Of a stretch of DNA of 12,407 nt, positions 1 through 6,013 are shown piece after piece. The position numbers and the translations under genes are program-made. Where the stretch lies: positions 1-12,407 of the forward strand of contig DATCDK010000092.1 of NCBI GenBank assembly GCA_036510735.1, given 5' to 3'. The number at the start of each line of letters is the position of its first letter. The first letter of the stretch is position 1. The notes beneath the pieces are model-generated. The model was not told the DNA's origin. It saw nothing but the letters and a program-made list of their open reading frames with translations, and searched no databases. This DNA is from PALSA-607 sp036510735. GTDB lineage: Bacteria; Actinomycetota; Actinomycetes; Acidothermales; Acidothermaceae.

Positions 1-204
1 TCCCTCGATCTTGTAGTTGGCCTCGATCCATTCGCGCAGTTTCAGCAGGTCGTCATCGCTGACGTCCTTGACGCGCAAGTCGGGGCTGACACCGGTGTTG
101 GTCAGCGTTTCGGTCGCACGGGTGCGGCCGATCCCGAAGATGTAGGTGAGCGCGATCTCGAGCCGCTTGTCGCGGGGGAGGTCGACGCCGACGAGACGTG
201 CCAT
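1..204 (-). CDS. rpsM: 30S ribosomal protein uS13 (S13), 5' part only
   Basis: This is the first 68 codons of S13, a protein of the head of the small subunit that contacts 16S rRNA, the P-site tRNA and bridges to the 50S subunit. The visible protein starts MARLVGVDLPRDKR, continues through IALTYIFGIGRTRA (the conserved helix-turn segment of the S13 N-terminal domain) and stops at the window edge after WIEANYKIEG. The family is about 120-126 aa, so roughly the C-terminal half is outside the window. The ATG at 204-202 is chosen because the family begins at this MAR motif; an AAGGAG lies about 11 nt upstream. It follows rpmJ after a 184-nt gap, which is long for this cluster and may hold leader structure. 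In other Actinomycetota, rpsK, rpsD, rpoA and rplQ follow. Confidence 0.97.
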   Translation of the reverse strand, partial: MARLVGVDLPRDKRLEIALTYIFGIGRTRATETLTNTGVSPDLRVKDVSDDDLLKLREWIEANYKIEG

Positions 205-388
205 ACGGGGGCGTACTCCTTGCTGTTCGCGGAGGTCCTCCAAGTCACGTCCCAAACCCTCTGGGCCCCAGCCTCCACCGGGGGTACGACGCCCACTATC
301 GGACGCCGGTTGTGACCTGCGTTTGGTACTGGTAACTCGGTGCCCTGGCTCTTTACATGCGCGCCAAGGCGTCACTCACTTCGTTCGC
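205..388 (-). other. rpmJ-rpsM intergenic leader with small palindromes
   Basis: This 184-nt spacer is the longest gap between co-directional genes in the window. It holds two short near-perfect palindromes, GGAGGTCCTCC at 231-241 and CTGGGCCCCAG at 261-271 (each 5+1+5). The purine-rich motif GAGCGAACGAAGTGAG lies at 377-392 on the minus strand, partly inside the end of rpmJ. A GATAGT hexamer on the minus strand resembles a -10 box, but I see no matching -35. The first palindrome sits 27 nt above the rpsM start and could influence translation. In E. coli the S4 protein represses the alpha operon through a structure at rpsM; nothing here proves an equivalent. Confidence 0.35.
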
Positions 389-502
389 TCAGCCTTGACG
401 CTGCTTGTGCCGCAGGTTCTCGCAAATCACCATGACGCGGCCGTGGCGACGAATCACCTTGCACTTGTCACAGATCTTCTTGACGCTCGGTTTGACCTTC
501 AT
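389..502 (-). CDS. rpmJ: 50S ribosomal protein bL36 (L36), zinc-binding form
   Basis: This 37-aa gene encodes L36, the smallest large-subunit protein, which helps organise 23S rRNA near the base of the L7/L12 stalk. The protein begins MKVKPSVKKICDKCKVIRR and ends ENLRHKQRQG. It is the 'C+' form: Cys11, Cys14, Cys27 and His32 make the Cys3His zinc site. Actinomycetota often carry a second, cysteine-free copy elsewhere for zinc shortage; none is in this window. It starts 27 nt after the infA stop. The upstream sequence is only weakly Shine-Dalgarno-like (AGAAGAGA), so translation may be coupled to infA. Length and motif are exactly those of the family. Confidence 0.97.
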   Translation of the reverse strand: MKVKPSVKKICDKCKVIRRHGRVMVICENLRHKQRQG

Positions 503-529
503 GCCGTCTCTTCTAGTTGCAGGGCTCTT

Positions 530-751
530 CTACTTGTAGCGGTAAACGATGCGGCCGCGGGTCAGGTCGTACGGGCTGAGTTCGACGACGACCCGGTCAC
601 CGGGCAGGATGCGGATGTAGTGCATGCGCATCTTGCCGCTGATGTGCGCGAGTACCTTGTGACCGTTAGCGAGCTCGACCCTGAACATGGCGTTCGGGAG
701 CGGTTCGACAACTTGGCCCTCGATCTCGATGGCCCCGTCTTTCTTCGCCAT
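530..751 (-). CDS. infA: Translation initiation factor IF-1
   Basis: This encodes IF-1, which binds the A site of the 30S subunit during initiation and helps IF-2 and IF-3 select initiator tRNA. The 73-aa protein begins MAKKDGAIEIEGQVVEPLPN and has the single S1-type OB fold seen in all IF-1s. Hallmarks are the central NGHKVLAHISGKMR stretch and the C-terminal PYDLTRGRIVYRYK. The ATG is preceded by GCGGAGGAT, a good ribosome binding site 5 nt away. In most Actinomycetota infA directly follows map. Here it is separated from map by an unknown gene and a + strand ATPase, so it almost certainly has its own promoter in the 752-1117 region. Confidence 0.98.
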   Translation of the reverse strand: MAKKDGAIEIEGQVVEPLPNAMFRVELANGHKVLAHISGKMRMHYIRILPGDRVVVELSPYDLTRGRIVYRYK

Positions 752-1117
752 ATCCTCCGCGTTCCGTCGTCCTCACCCGAAACTTCTTTCAACACACGCG
801 CATGTCGGCACACGTCAGCCCTGCTCCCTGATGAGGAGCCGAGATTTGACGCGAACCGACTGCGAAGTCTACGCGACGAACCGGGCGAACGCGAAACCCG
901 CACTCCTTTGCCCGTTTAGGCCCGTCCGAGGAGCTTTCGCGGCGAGCACCGGCACTCCGAACCGTCCAGCTGGCGAGGAGTGTAGGAAGTTCTAGGCATG
1001 TATACGGTTTCGCTACCGACCGTTCGCACACTTGTTCGAACCTGAACAACCAGGCGTGACCGTCGGCCTCAAGGTGGAACGGACGCTGCTCGGCATGCCA
1101 TTGGCGCAGACGGCTAA
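752..1117. other. infA upstream region, shared with the divergent ATPase gene
   Basis: No credible gene is present here; the reading frames that cross it are shadows of infA or low-quality. It should contain the infA promoter on the minus strand, because infA is cut off from the upstream spc operon. Possible -10 hexamers on the minus strand are TATACA (1004-999), TACACT and TAGACT, but none has a convincing TTGACA-like -35, so I do not call one. Other contents are a LexA-box-like palindrome at 1024-1039, listed separately, and the infA ribosome binding site just before 751. On the + strand, TAAGTT at 1115-1120 could be a weak -10 for the ATPase gene. Confidence 0.6.
1024..1039. promoter_or_regulatory. 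Putative LexA (SOS) box
   Basis: The 16-nt sequence TCGCACACTTGTTCGA matches the palindromic mycobacterial/Gram-positive LexA consensus TCGAAC-N4-GTTCGA at 11 of 12 defined positions; the only mismatch is C for A in the left arm. Read on the minus strand, it fits CGAACRNRYGTTCG with one mismatch, including the R/Y positions. It lies about 120-135 nt before the ATPase start and about 270 nt before infA. On the minus strand it would cover the -35 region of a promoter using TATACA at 1004-999. LexA binding is inferred from sequence only. Confidence 0.55.
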
Positions 1118-1146
1118 GTTGTCAGGAGTTTCAGGACTTTCCTGAA
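1118..1146 (+). repeat. Left inverted repeat flanking the ATPase gene
   Basis: This 29-nt sequence begins GTTGTCAGGAG and ends CTTTCCTGAA. It matches the reverse complement of 2337-2365 at 24 of 29 positions. It has half-sites TCAGG (1122-1126), TCAGG (1131-1135) and CCTGA (1141-1145), with gaps of 4 and 5 nt. The last two belong to a perfect 10+5+10 hairpin: arm GAGTTTCAGG at 1126-1135 and arm CCTGAAACTC at 1141-1150. The hairpin ends 9 nt before the first possible start codon of the ATPase. No T-run follows, so it is not an intrinsic terminator. It may be a transposon-type end or an operator. Confidence 0.85.
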
Positions 1147-1173
1147 ACTCTGCGGACCGTGCGGACGGTGACG

Positions 1174-2352
1174 ATGGACGCACGGGACAACCCCTTTATC
1201 CCGTCGGCCGGGGCACGCCCGCCAGAGCTTGCCGGCCGCGGCGACCTTACCGACGCGTTCGAAGTTCTGCTGGATCGTCTGGCCGACGGTCGGCATGGCC
1301 GGAGCATGATCATCCGAGGGCTGCGCGGGGTTGGCAAGACGGTCCTGCTCAACGCTTTTGCCGACATGGCCACAGAGCGGCGCTGGCCGAGCGTCAAGAT
1401 CGAGGTCACCGGCGGCGCTTCTGTGGCCAGCGAGTTGATGTTCGAGCTGCGCTCAGTCCTGCTCGCTCAGAAGCCGACCCGCCTCATTCGCGAACAGCTC
1501 ACCCGCGCGCTCGCGTCGCTCAAATCGTTCTCACTGACGCTGCCCGACGGGTCGTCGATCCGGTTGGACGTGCAACCGCTGGCGGGTCGGGCCGACAGCG
1601 GCAACTTGTCGCGCGACCTGACACATCTCTTCGAAGACGTTGGCGCCGTGCTCCGCAAGCTAGGCGCCGGGCTGGTGATCCTCATCGATGAGGCACACCT
1701 GCTCGATAAGGACGAATACGAGGCGCTCATCCGCGCGTTGCACGAGATGTCTCAGCAGAACCTCCCGATCGTGCTTGTTGCGGCCGGGCTTCCGCAGCTG
1801 CCCGAGCTGTCGCGGACAGCAAAGACCTACGCGGAGCGGCTGTTCGAATACCGGGAGATCGGCGCGCTGGACCGGGCGGCGGCCCACGCAGCCCTCGTCA
1901 TCCCGGTCGCTGCCGCCGGCATCACCTTCGACGAGGACGCTGTCAGACACATCATCCGGCGCACCCAGGGCTACCCGTATTTCATTCAGGAGTTCGGCAA
2001 GGCGGCCTGGCTCGTCGCGTCCGGTCAGACGATCACGCTCGCCGACGCGCGGCTTGCCGACGCTGAGGCCACACGGTTGCTCGACGCAGGCTTCTTCCGC
2101 GCGCGGTTGGCGGTCGCGTCACCGGCCGAGCGCCAGTATCTGCGCGAAATGGCTGCGCTCGGGCCGGGGCCACATCGATCCTCCGACATCGCCAAGCGAT
2201 ACAAGGGCAGCTCGGGCGAGCCCCGCGCCGTGCTTATCCGCAAAGGGCTGCTGTACTCGCCCGAGTACGGGCAAACCGCATTCACCGTCCCATTGTTCGA
2301 TGAATTCATCGGCAGGCACTTCGGTGAACCGGCACATTCAGGGAATGCCTGA
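1174..2352 (+). CDS. Orphan AAA-type ATPase with C-terminal winged-helix-like region
   Basis: This is a P-loop ATPase of about 392 aa, with general resemblance to the AAA_16/Orc1-Cdc6-like and TniB/ExeA-like ATP-binding proteins common as solo genes in Actinomycetota. Residue numbers count from the alternative GTG at 1159. Walker A is GLRGVGKT (54-61). Walker B is LVILIDEAH (172-180, Asp177/Glu178). A sensor-1-like strand IVLVAAGLPQLP is at 204-215, and RTQGYPYFIQEFGKAAW (268-284) resembles the sensor-2/lid helix. Residues 318-388, including SSDIAKR and VLIRKGLLYSP, look like a winged helix, suggesting DNA binding. I prefer the ATG at 1174 because relatives as I recall them start close to the NPF motif; GTG at 1159 or 1168 are possible, and no start has a strong ribosome binding site. 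It is the only + strand gene here, is bracketed by inverted repeats, and its stop lies inside the right one. No transposase or partner is visible. Its function is unknown. Confidence 0.9.
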   Translation: MDARDNPFIPSAGARPPELAGRGDLTDAFEVLLDRLADGRHGRSMIIRGLRGVGKTVLLNAFADMATERRWPSVKIEVTGGASVASELMFELRSVLLAQKPTRLIREQLTRALASLKSFSLTLPDGSSIRLDVQPLAGRADSGNLSRDLTHLFEDVGAVLRKLGAGLVILIDEAHLLDKDEYEALIRALHEMSQQNLPIVLVAAGLPQLPELSRTAKTYAERLFEYREIGALDRAAAHAALVIPVAAAGITFDEDAVRHIIRRTQGYPYFIQEFGKAAWLVASGQTITLADARLADAEATRLLDAGFFRARLAVASPAERQYLREMAALGPGPHRSSDIAKRYKGSSGEPRAVLIRKGLLYSPEYGQTAFTVPLFDEFIGRHFGEPAHSGNA

Positions 2353-2365
2353 AAGTCCTGATAAC
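2337..2365 (-). repeat. Right inverted repeat flanking the ATPase gene
   Basis: This is the mirror copy of 1118-1146. Half-sites are TCAGG (2338-2342), CCTGA (2348-2352) and CCTGA (2357-2361), with gaps of 5 and 4 nt, the exact reverse of the left copy's order and spacing. It includes a perfect 6+5+6 hairpin, TTCAGG (2337-2342) with CCTGAA (2348-2353). The last ATPase codons (HSGNA) and its TGA stop at 2350-2352 are encoded inside this repeat, so coding sequence and repeat are merged. That is compatible with a minimal mobile cassette whose end doubles as the gene's 3' end. Confidence 0.85.
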
Positions 2366-2381
2366 GGCGCCCGAGAGCGGC

Positions 2382-2395
2382 CCCACTTATGTGGG
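2382..2395. terminator. Short stem-loop between convergent genes
   Basis: The sequence CCCACTTATGTGGG forms a perfect 5-bp stem with a TTAT loop. It lies in the 76-nt gap between the convergent ends of the ATPase gene and the 2429-3112 gene, where a bidirectional terminator would be expected. There is no adjacent T-run on either strand and the stem is short, so terminator function is only plausible from its position. Confidence 0.3.
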
Positions 2396-2428
2396 TTACC
2401 GCGGTGAATGTCAGGTCGACGAGATAGG

Positions 2429-3112
2429 TCAGTTGGCCGCGGCGTCGCCGGTGAGGTCTTTGTCTTCCATCTCCCACGCATGGTCGAGAGTGTGGAAGGC
2501 CGAGTGTCGGATGAGGTAGGGCAGCGTCCAGGTCCGCATCCGCTTGATCTCGCCGGCGTTGTACTCGCGCATCGTGGCGACGTAGGTCCTCCGGTGCTCC
2601 CGAAGTCCCTCGGGCGTCATCGCGGCGTACTCCGGAATCCGCAGCCCAAGCCTGCGCGCGAAGTATTCGCTCTCGTTGCGAATGGTGTGGCGGATGATCG
2701 TGTCTCGGTCACGTCCTCCGCCGCGCGGGCCCATGCGCATCTGCGGTGAGACCCGTGCCGCAACCTCGTCGAAGAACGCCCAGCACCCCCGCAAGAGCGT
2801 GATTGCGCGTTCGAGGTCCGCGTCGCTCATTGCTCCAAGTTCGGCCGAGGCAGGCGAGAAGGAGATGCCCCAGAAGTCAGTCGAACCCGTGCCGACCTTG
2901 TCCTCGACGATCTTGAGCGGCCCAGCGGCATCGAATTCCCGTGCCATCTTGGCGAGACGCGCGACCGGTCGATAACGCGCCCTATACGACTCGAGCGTCT
3001 CGACAGCCAGTTCGGCGCTCTTGTCGCCCCGGCTCCACCCTGGCCAGTCGAGGCTGAAGGCCACCGACCGCTTTCCCTTCGGCCCATGCTCGACAACGGT
3101 CCGGATTGCCAT
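2429..3112 (-). CDS. Uncharacterised 227-aa protein, possibly DinB-like
   Basis: I do not recognise a named family with certainty. The protein begins MAIRTVVEHGPKGKRSVAFS. Its N-terminal third includes FSLDWPGWSRG and a charged helix LETLESYRARYRPVARLA. Its C-terminal half is helical with conserved-looking His/Glu motifs: RHTIRNESEYFARR (His142, Glu147) and LIRHSAFHTLDHAWEMEDKD (His203, His207, His211). A His-x3-His-x3-His cluster at the end of a helical bundle recalls the metal-binding site of DinB/YfiT-like proteins; this is inference from pattern, not a match. No signal peptide or membrane segment is seen. The ATG has AGGGGG five nucleotides upstream and starts 14 nt after the map stop, so it is probably cotranscribed as the last gene of the spc operon here. 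It may act in the cytoplasm on small thiol or metal-dependent chemistry, but that is a guess. Confidence 0.85.
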   Translation of the reverse strand: MAIRTVVEHGPKGKRSVAFSLDWPGWSRGDKSAELAVETLESYRARYRPVARLAKMAREFDAAGPLKIVEDKVGTGSTDFWGISFSPASAELGAMSDADLERAITLLRGCWAFFDEVAARVSPQMRMGPRGGGRDRDTIIRHTIRNESEYFARRLGLRIPEYAAMTPEGLREHRRTYVATMREYNAGEIKRMRTWTLPYLIRHSAFHTLDHAWEMEDKDLTGDAAAN

Positions 3113-3126
3113 GGTTCCCCCTGGGT

Positions 3127-3948
3127 CTAGACCCCGACGGCTGCGTCAATTGCGGCCAGCCGCGCAACTCCCAGATCGGGTGCGGTGAGCACCTGCGGTC
3201 CAGTCGCCGTGACAGCAAACGTGTGTTCAAAGTGCGCGGCCCAGCTGTGATCGACCGTGACTACGGTCCAGTCGTCGTCCAGCGTCACTAGATGCCGTTT
3301 GCCCATCATGATCATCGGCTCGACCGCGAGGGTGAGCCCGGCCTGCAGCGTCAGCCCGCGACCGCGCCGGCCGAGGTTCGGAACGTGCGGCTCCTGATGC
3401 ATCGCCGTCCCGATGCCGTGGCCGCCGTACTCCTCGACGATCCCGTAGCTGCCTTGTGAGCGCACGAATGACTCGACGGCGTGCCCGATGTCTCCGAGCC
3501 GACCGCCGGCCACGCCGGCCGCGATGCCCCGCCACATCGACTCTTCGCAGACGTCGAGCATGGTCTGAATCGCCGGGTCGATCGTGCCAACGGCGGCCGT
3601 GAACGCGGCGTCGCCGTGCCAGCCGTCGACGATCGCGCCGCAGTCGATCGAGATGATGTCGCCGTCCCGCAGCACGTGGCGGCGATCAGGGACACCATGC
3701 ACGACCTCGTCGTTGATCGATGCGCAGATCGAGGCGGGGTATGGAACCTGGCCACCAGCACCCCCGCGGTAGCCCTTGAAGTTCGATGTCGCGCCCGCGT
3801 CGCGGATGACGCGCTCGGCGATCGCGTCGAGATCAGCCGTCGACACCCCCGGCGCAATGGCGGCCCGCATCGCCTCGAGGGCTGCACTAACGACAAGACC
3901 CGCGACGCGCATCTTGGCGATCTCGGCATCGGTCTTGATGTGGATCAT
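3127..3948 (-). CDS. map: Type I methionine aminopeptidase
   Basis: This 273-aa enzyme removes the initiator methionine from nascent proteins once the formyl group is gone. It has the pita-bread fold. The five metal ligands are visible: Asp102 (ISIDCGA), Asp113 (HGDAAF), His177 (GGHGIG), Glu210 (AVEPM) and Glu241 (FEHTF). The substrate-contacting His84 is in EVVHGVP. The start MIHIKTDAEIAKMR is typical and has GGAG five nucleotides upstream of the ATG. There is no N-terminal SH3-binding zinc extension, so this is the short type Ia form. It lies 36 nt after adk, as usual in Actinomycetota. The next gene would normally be infA but is the unknown 227-aa gene. The TAG stop sits in a 12-nt palindrome (GGGTCTAGACCC, 3123-3134), probably by chance. 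Confidence 0.98.
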   Translation of the reverse strand: MIHIKTDAEIAKMRVAGLVVSAALEAMRAAIAPGVSTADLDAIAERVIRDAGATSNFKGYRGGAGGQVPYPASICASINDEVVHGVPDRRHVLRDGDIISIDCGAIVDGWHGDAAFTAAVGTIDPAIQTMLDVCEESMWRGIAAGVAGGRLGDIGHAVESFVRSQGSYGIVEEYGGHGIGTAMHQEPHVPNLGRRGRGLTLQAGLTLAVEPMIMMGKRHLVTLDDDWTVVTVDHSWAAHFEHTFAVTATGPQVLTAPDLGVARLAAIDAAVGV

Positions 3949-3984
3949 CGTTCTCCATCCCCCCGCACGGTTGCGCCCTGCACG

Positions 3985-4638
3985 TCAGTCACTCCAGTGC
4001 CGCAGCGATGCGACGGCACGCGCGGTGACATCTTCTACCGGGCCCGTCGCGTCGATGCCTTCCAGCAGTCCGCGGCCGGCGTAGTAGCCGACGAGCGGCG
4101 CGGTCTGGTCGGCGTACACCTCGAGCCGGTGCCGGATCGTCTCCTCGCGATCGTCGTCGCGTTGGAAGAGCTTTCCACTGCAATGGTCGCAGATTCCAGG
4201 GACAGCGGGAGGGTCGAAGAGTTCATGCCAGACGTGCGCGCACTCCTGGCAGGTCCGGCGTCCGGAGAGCCGCCGCACCACTTCGTCGTCGTCGACCACC
4301 AGCTCGAGCACCACCGACAGCGGGCTACCCATCTGCGCCAGCATGGCGTCGAAGACCTCGGCCTGCACCTCGTTGCGCGGGAAGCCGTCGAGCAGGAAGC
4401 CGTCGCGGGCATCGCCCTCGTCGAGCCGCTCCTTCACCATCGCGATCGTGACTTCGTCTGGGACCAGGTCACCGGCGTCCATGTAGCGCTTCGCTTCGTG
4501 GCCAAGCGAGGTGCCCTGGGTGACGTGCATGCGAAAGATGTCACCGGTCGAGATCTTGGGCACCGACAGATGGGAAGCGATGAACTGAGCCTGGGTCCCC
4601 TTGCCTGCGCCCGGCGGACCCACCAGGACCAGTCTCAC
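3985..4638 (-). CDS. adk: Adenylate kinase, zinc-LID long form
   Basis: This 217-aa cytosolic enzyme interconverts ATP + AMP and 2 ADP. The P-loop GPPGAGKGTQA is at 7-17. The AMP-binding region includes KISTGDIFR, and FLLDGFPRN (81-89) is the adenylate kinase signature. The LID domain carries Cys130, Cys133, Cys150 and Cys153, a Cys4 zinc site as in Bacillus-type long adenylate kinases. M. tuberculosis Adk is shorter and lacks this, so the long form is worth noting. The start is GTG, shared with the secY stop in TAGTG (1-nt overlap), which implies translational coupling. The catalytic arginines of the LID and core (RRTC, RHRLEVY) are present. I see no sign of damage. Confidence 0.98.
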   Translation of the reverse strand: MRLVLVGPPGAGKGTQAQFIASHLSVPKISTGDIFRMHVTQGTSLGHEAKRYMDAGDLVPDEVTIAMVKERLDEGDARDGFLLDGFPRNEVQAEVFDAMLAQMGSPLSVVLELVVDDDEVVRRLSGRRTCQECAHVWHELFDPPAVPGICDHCSGKLFQRDDDREETIRHRLEVYADQTAPLVGYYAGRGLLEGIDATGPVEDVTARAVASLRHWSD

Positions 4639-5954
4639 TACCGGAGGAAGCCCTCGTAGTTACGCAGCATCAGCTGGCTCTCAATCTGCTTCACCGTGTC
4701 GAGACCGACGCCGACGATGATCAGAACCGAGGTGCCACCAAACGGGAACTGCTGCGAACTTCCGATGATCGATAGCGCAGCCTCAGGGATGACTGCGATG
4801 ACAGCCAAGTACGTGGCGCCCGGCACCGTGATGCGAGACAAGATGTAGGTCAGGTATTCGGCGGTTGGTCGGCCGGGTCTGATGCCCGGAATAAAACCGC
4901 CGTACTTCTTCATGTTCTCTGCAACTTCGTCGGGGTTGAACGTGATCGCGACGTAGAAGAACGTGAAGAAGATGATCAGGGCTGCGTACAGCAGCAAGTA
5001 GGTGAGGTGCCCGTTCGGCGATAAGTAGTTCGTGACGAACTGGGTAAAGCCGAGGTTGCCGCTCCACACCCTGGTCAAGAGCGAAGGGATATACAGCAGG
5101 GACGACGCGAAGATGACCGGGATGACACCTGCCTGGTTCACCTTCAATGGCAGGTACGTCGACGTACCGCCATACATTCGTCGGCCGATCATCCGTTTCG
5201 CGTACTGCACCGGGATGCGTCGTTGCGCCTGCTCGACGAACACGATGGCCGCGATGATGACGGCACCGACCACGATCACCATCAAGAAGGTGAAGAGGCC
5301 CTTGGTCTGCCGGATGCTGTTGAGCTCGGACGGGAACCGCGCGGCGATCTGCGTGAAGATCAGGATCGACATGCCGTTGCCGATACCGCGGTCGGTGATG
5401 AGCTCGCCGAGCCACATGATGATCGCGGTACCCGCCGTCATCGTGAGGACAATGGTCAGGATCACCGGCCAGCCGTCGTTCGGAATGATCGGCGTCGTAC
5501 AGCCGGTGAAGATCTGACCAGGGGTGCGGGCGAGCGCCACGAAGGCAGACGACTGAAGGATCGCCAAGCCGATCGTCAGGTAACGCGTGTACTGCGTCAG
5601 CTTCGCCTGACCGGACTGGCCCTCTTGCTTCAACCGCTCGAGTCGCGGAATCACCACGACGAGCAGCTGAATGATGATGCTCGACGTGATGTAGGGCATG
5701 ATGCCCAGCGCCAGAATCGACAGCTTCAGCAACGCGCCACCGCTGAACAGGTTGATCAGGGTGTAGACGTTCGCGCTGTTGCCGCCGGTTACCTCGACGA
5801 GACATGCGTGGATGTTCTTCTCCGACACCCCCGGTGCCGGGATCGCGCTGCCCAAGCGGAACAACAGCACGATGAAGAGCACGAACAACATCTTTTTGCG
5901 CAGGTCGGGCGTGCGGAACGCCTGCCCGAAGGCCCTGAGTAGGGCGTAGTTCAC
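4638..5954 (-). CDS. secY: Protein translocase subunit SecY
   Basis: This 438-aa membrane protein is the channel of the SecYEG translocon in the cytoplasmic membrane. It has the ten-helix layout: TM1 MLFVLFIVLLFRLG at 22-35, then a plug/TM2 region with LFSGGALLKLSILALGIMP (69-87) and the SecY signature YITSSIIIQLL just after. Later come the cytosolic loop QAQRRIPVQYAKRM and the charged loop KYGGFIPGIRPGRPTAEYL before the last TM pair, contacts for SecA and the ribosome. The C-terminus MLRNYEGFLR is typical. The GTG at 5954-5952 is chosen because AGGAGG lies six nucleotides upstream. It follows rplO after 102 nt that contain a stem-loop, and overlaps adk by one base, so adk depends on secY translation. 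Confidence 0.98.
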   Translation of the reverse strand: MNYALLRAFGQAFRTPDLRKKMLFVLFIVLLFRLGSAIPAPGVSEKNIHACLVEVTGGNSANVYTLINLFSGGALLKLSILALGIMPYITSSIIIQLLVVVIPRLERLKQEGQSGQAKLTQYTRYLTIGLAILQSSAFVALARTPGQIFTGCTTPIIPNDGWPVILTIVLTMTAGTAIIMWLGELITDRGIGNGMSILIFTQIAARFPSELNSIRQTKGLFTFLMVIVVGAVIIAAIVFVEQAQRRIPVQYAKRMIGRRMYGGTSTYLPLKVNQAGVIPVIFASSLLYIPSLLTRVWSGNLGFTQFVTNYLSPNGHLTYLLLYAALIIFFTFFYVAITFNPDEVAENMKKYGGFIPGIRPGRPTAEYLTYILSRITVPGATYLAVIAVIPEAALSIIGSSQQFPFGGTSVLIIVGVGLDTVKQIESQLMLRNYEGFLR

Positions 5955-6013
5955 GATTCCTCCTGCGCACCAACACTTCTGTCAAACATTGCCGTTGAAC
6001 TCTGCCGCAAATC

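Noticed and set aside
1119..1127. TTGTCAGGA as a PafBC/RecA-independent DNA-damage promoter motif
   Set aside because: The consensus needs TANNNT 8 nt later; here that position is ACTTTC, so the motif is incomplete. It is better explained as part of the inverted repeat.
1110..2368. ACGGC at 1110-1114 and again at 2364-2368 as a target-site duplication of the ATPase cassette
   Set aside because: The right copy overlaps the end of the inverted repeat while the left copy is 3 nt outside it, so the geometry is not that of a clean duplication. A 5-nt match is easily chance.
3123..3134. GGGTCTAGACCC palindrome at the map stop as an operator or terminator
   Set aside because: A 12-nt palindrome without loop or T-run, overlapping a stop codon and a ribosome binding site; chance is the simplest explanation.
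3481..4659. Long + strand reading frame opposite map and adk
   Set aside because: It is antisense to two genes with full family motifs, and its translation is the complement-strand pattern typical of GC-rich DNA; no independent evidence.
5980..5985. Perfect TTGACA (-35) on the minus strand upstream of secY
   Set aside because: At 17 nt spacing the -10 position is occupied by the secY ribosome binding site (GAGGAA), with no TATAAT-like sequence, so no promoter can be supported.
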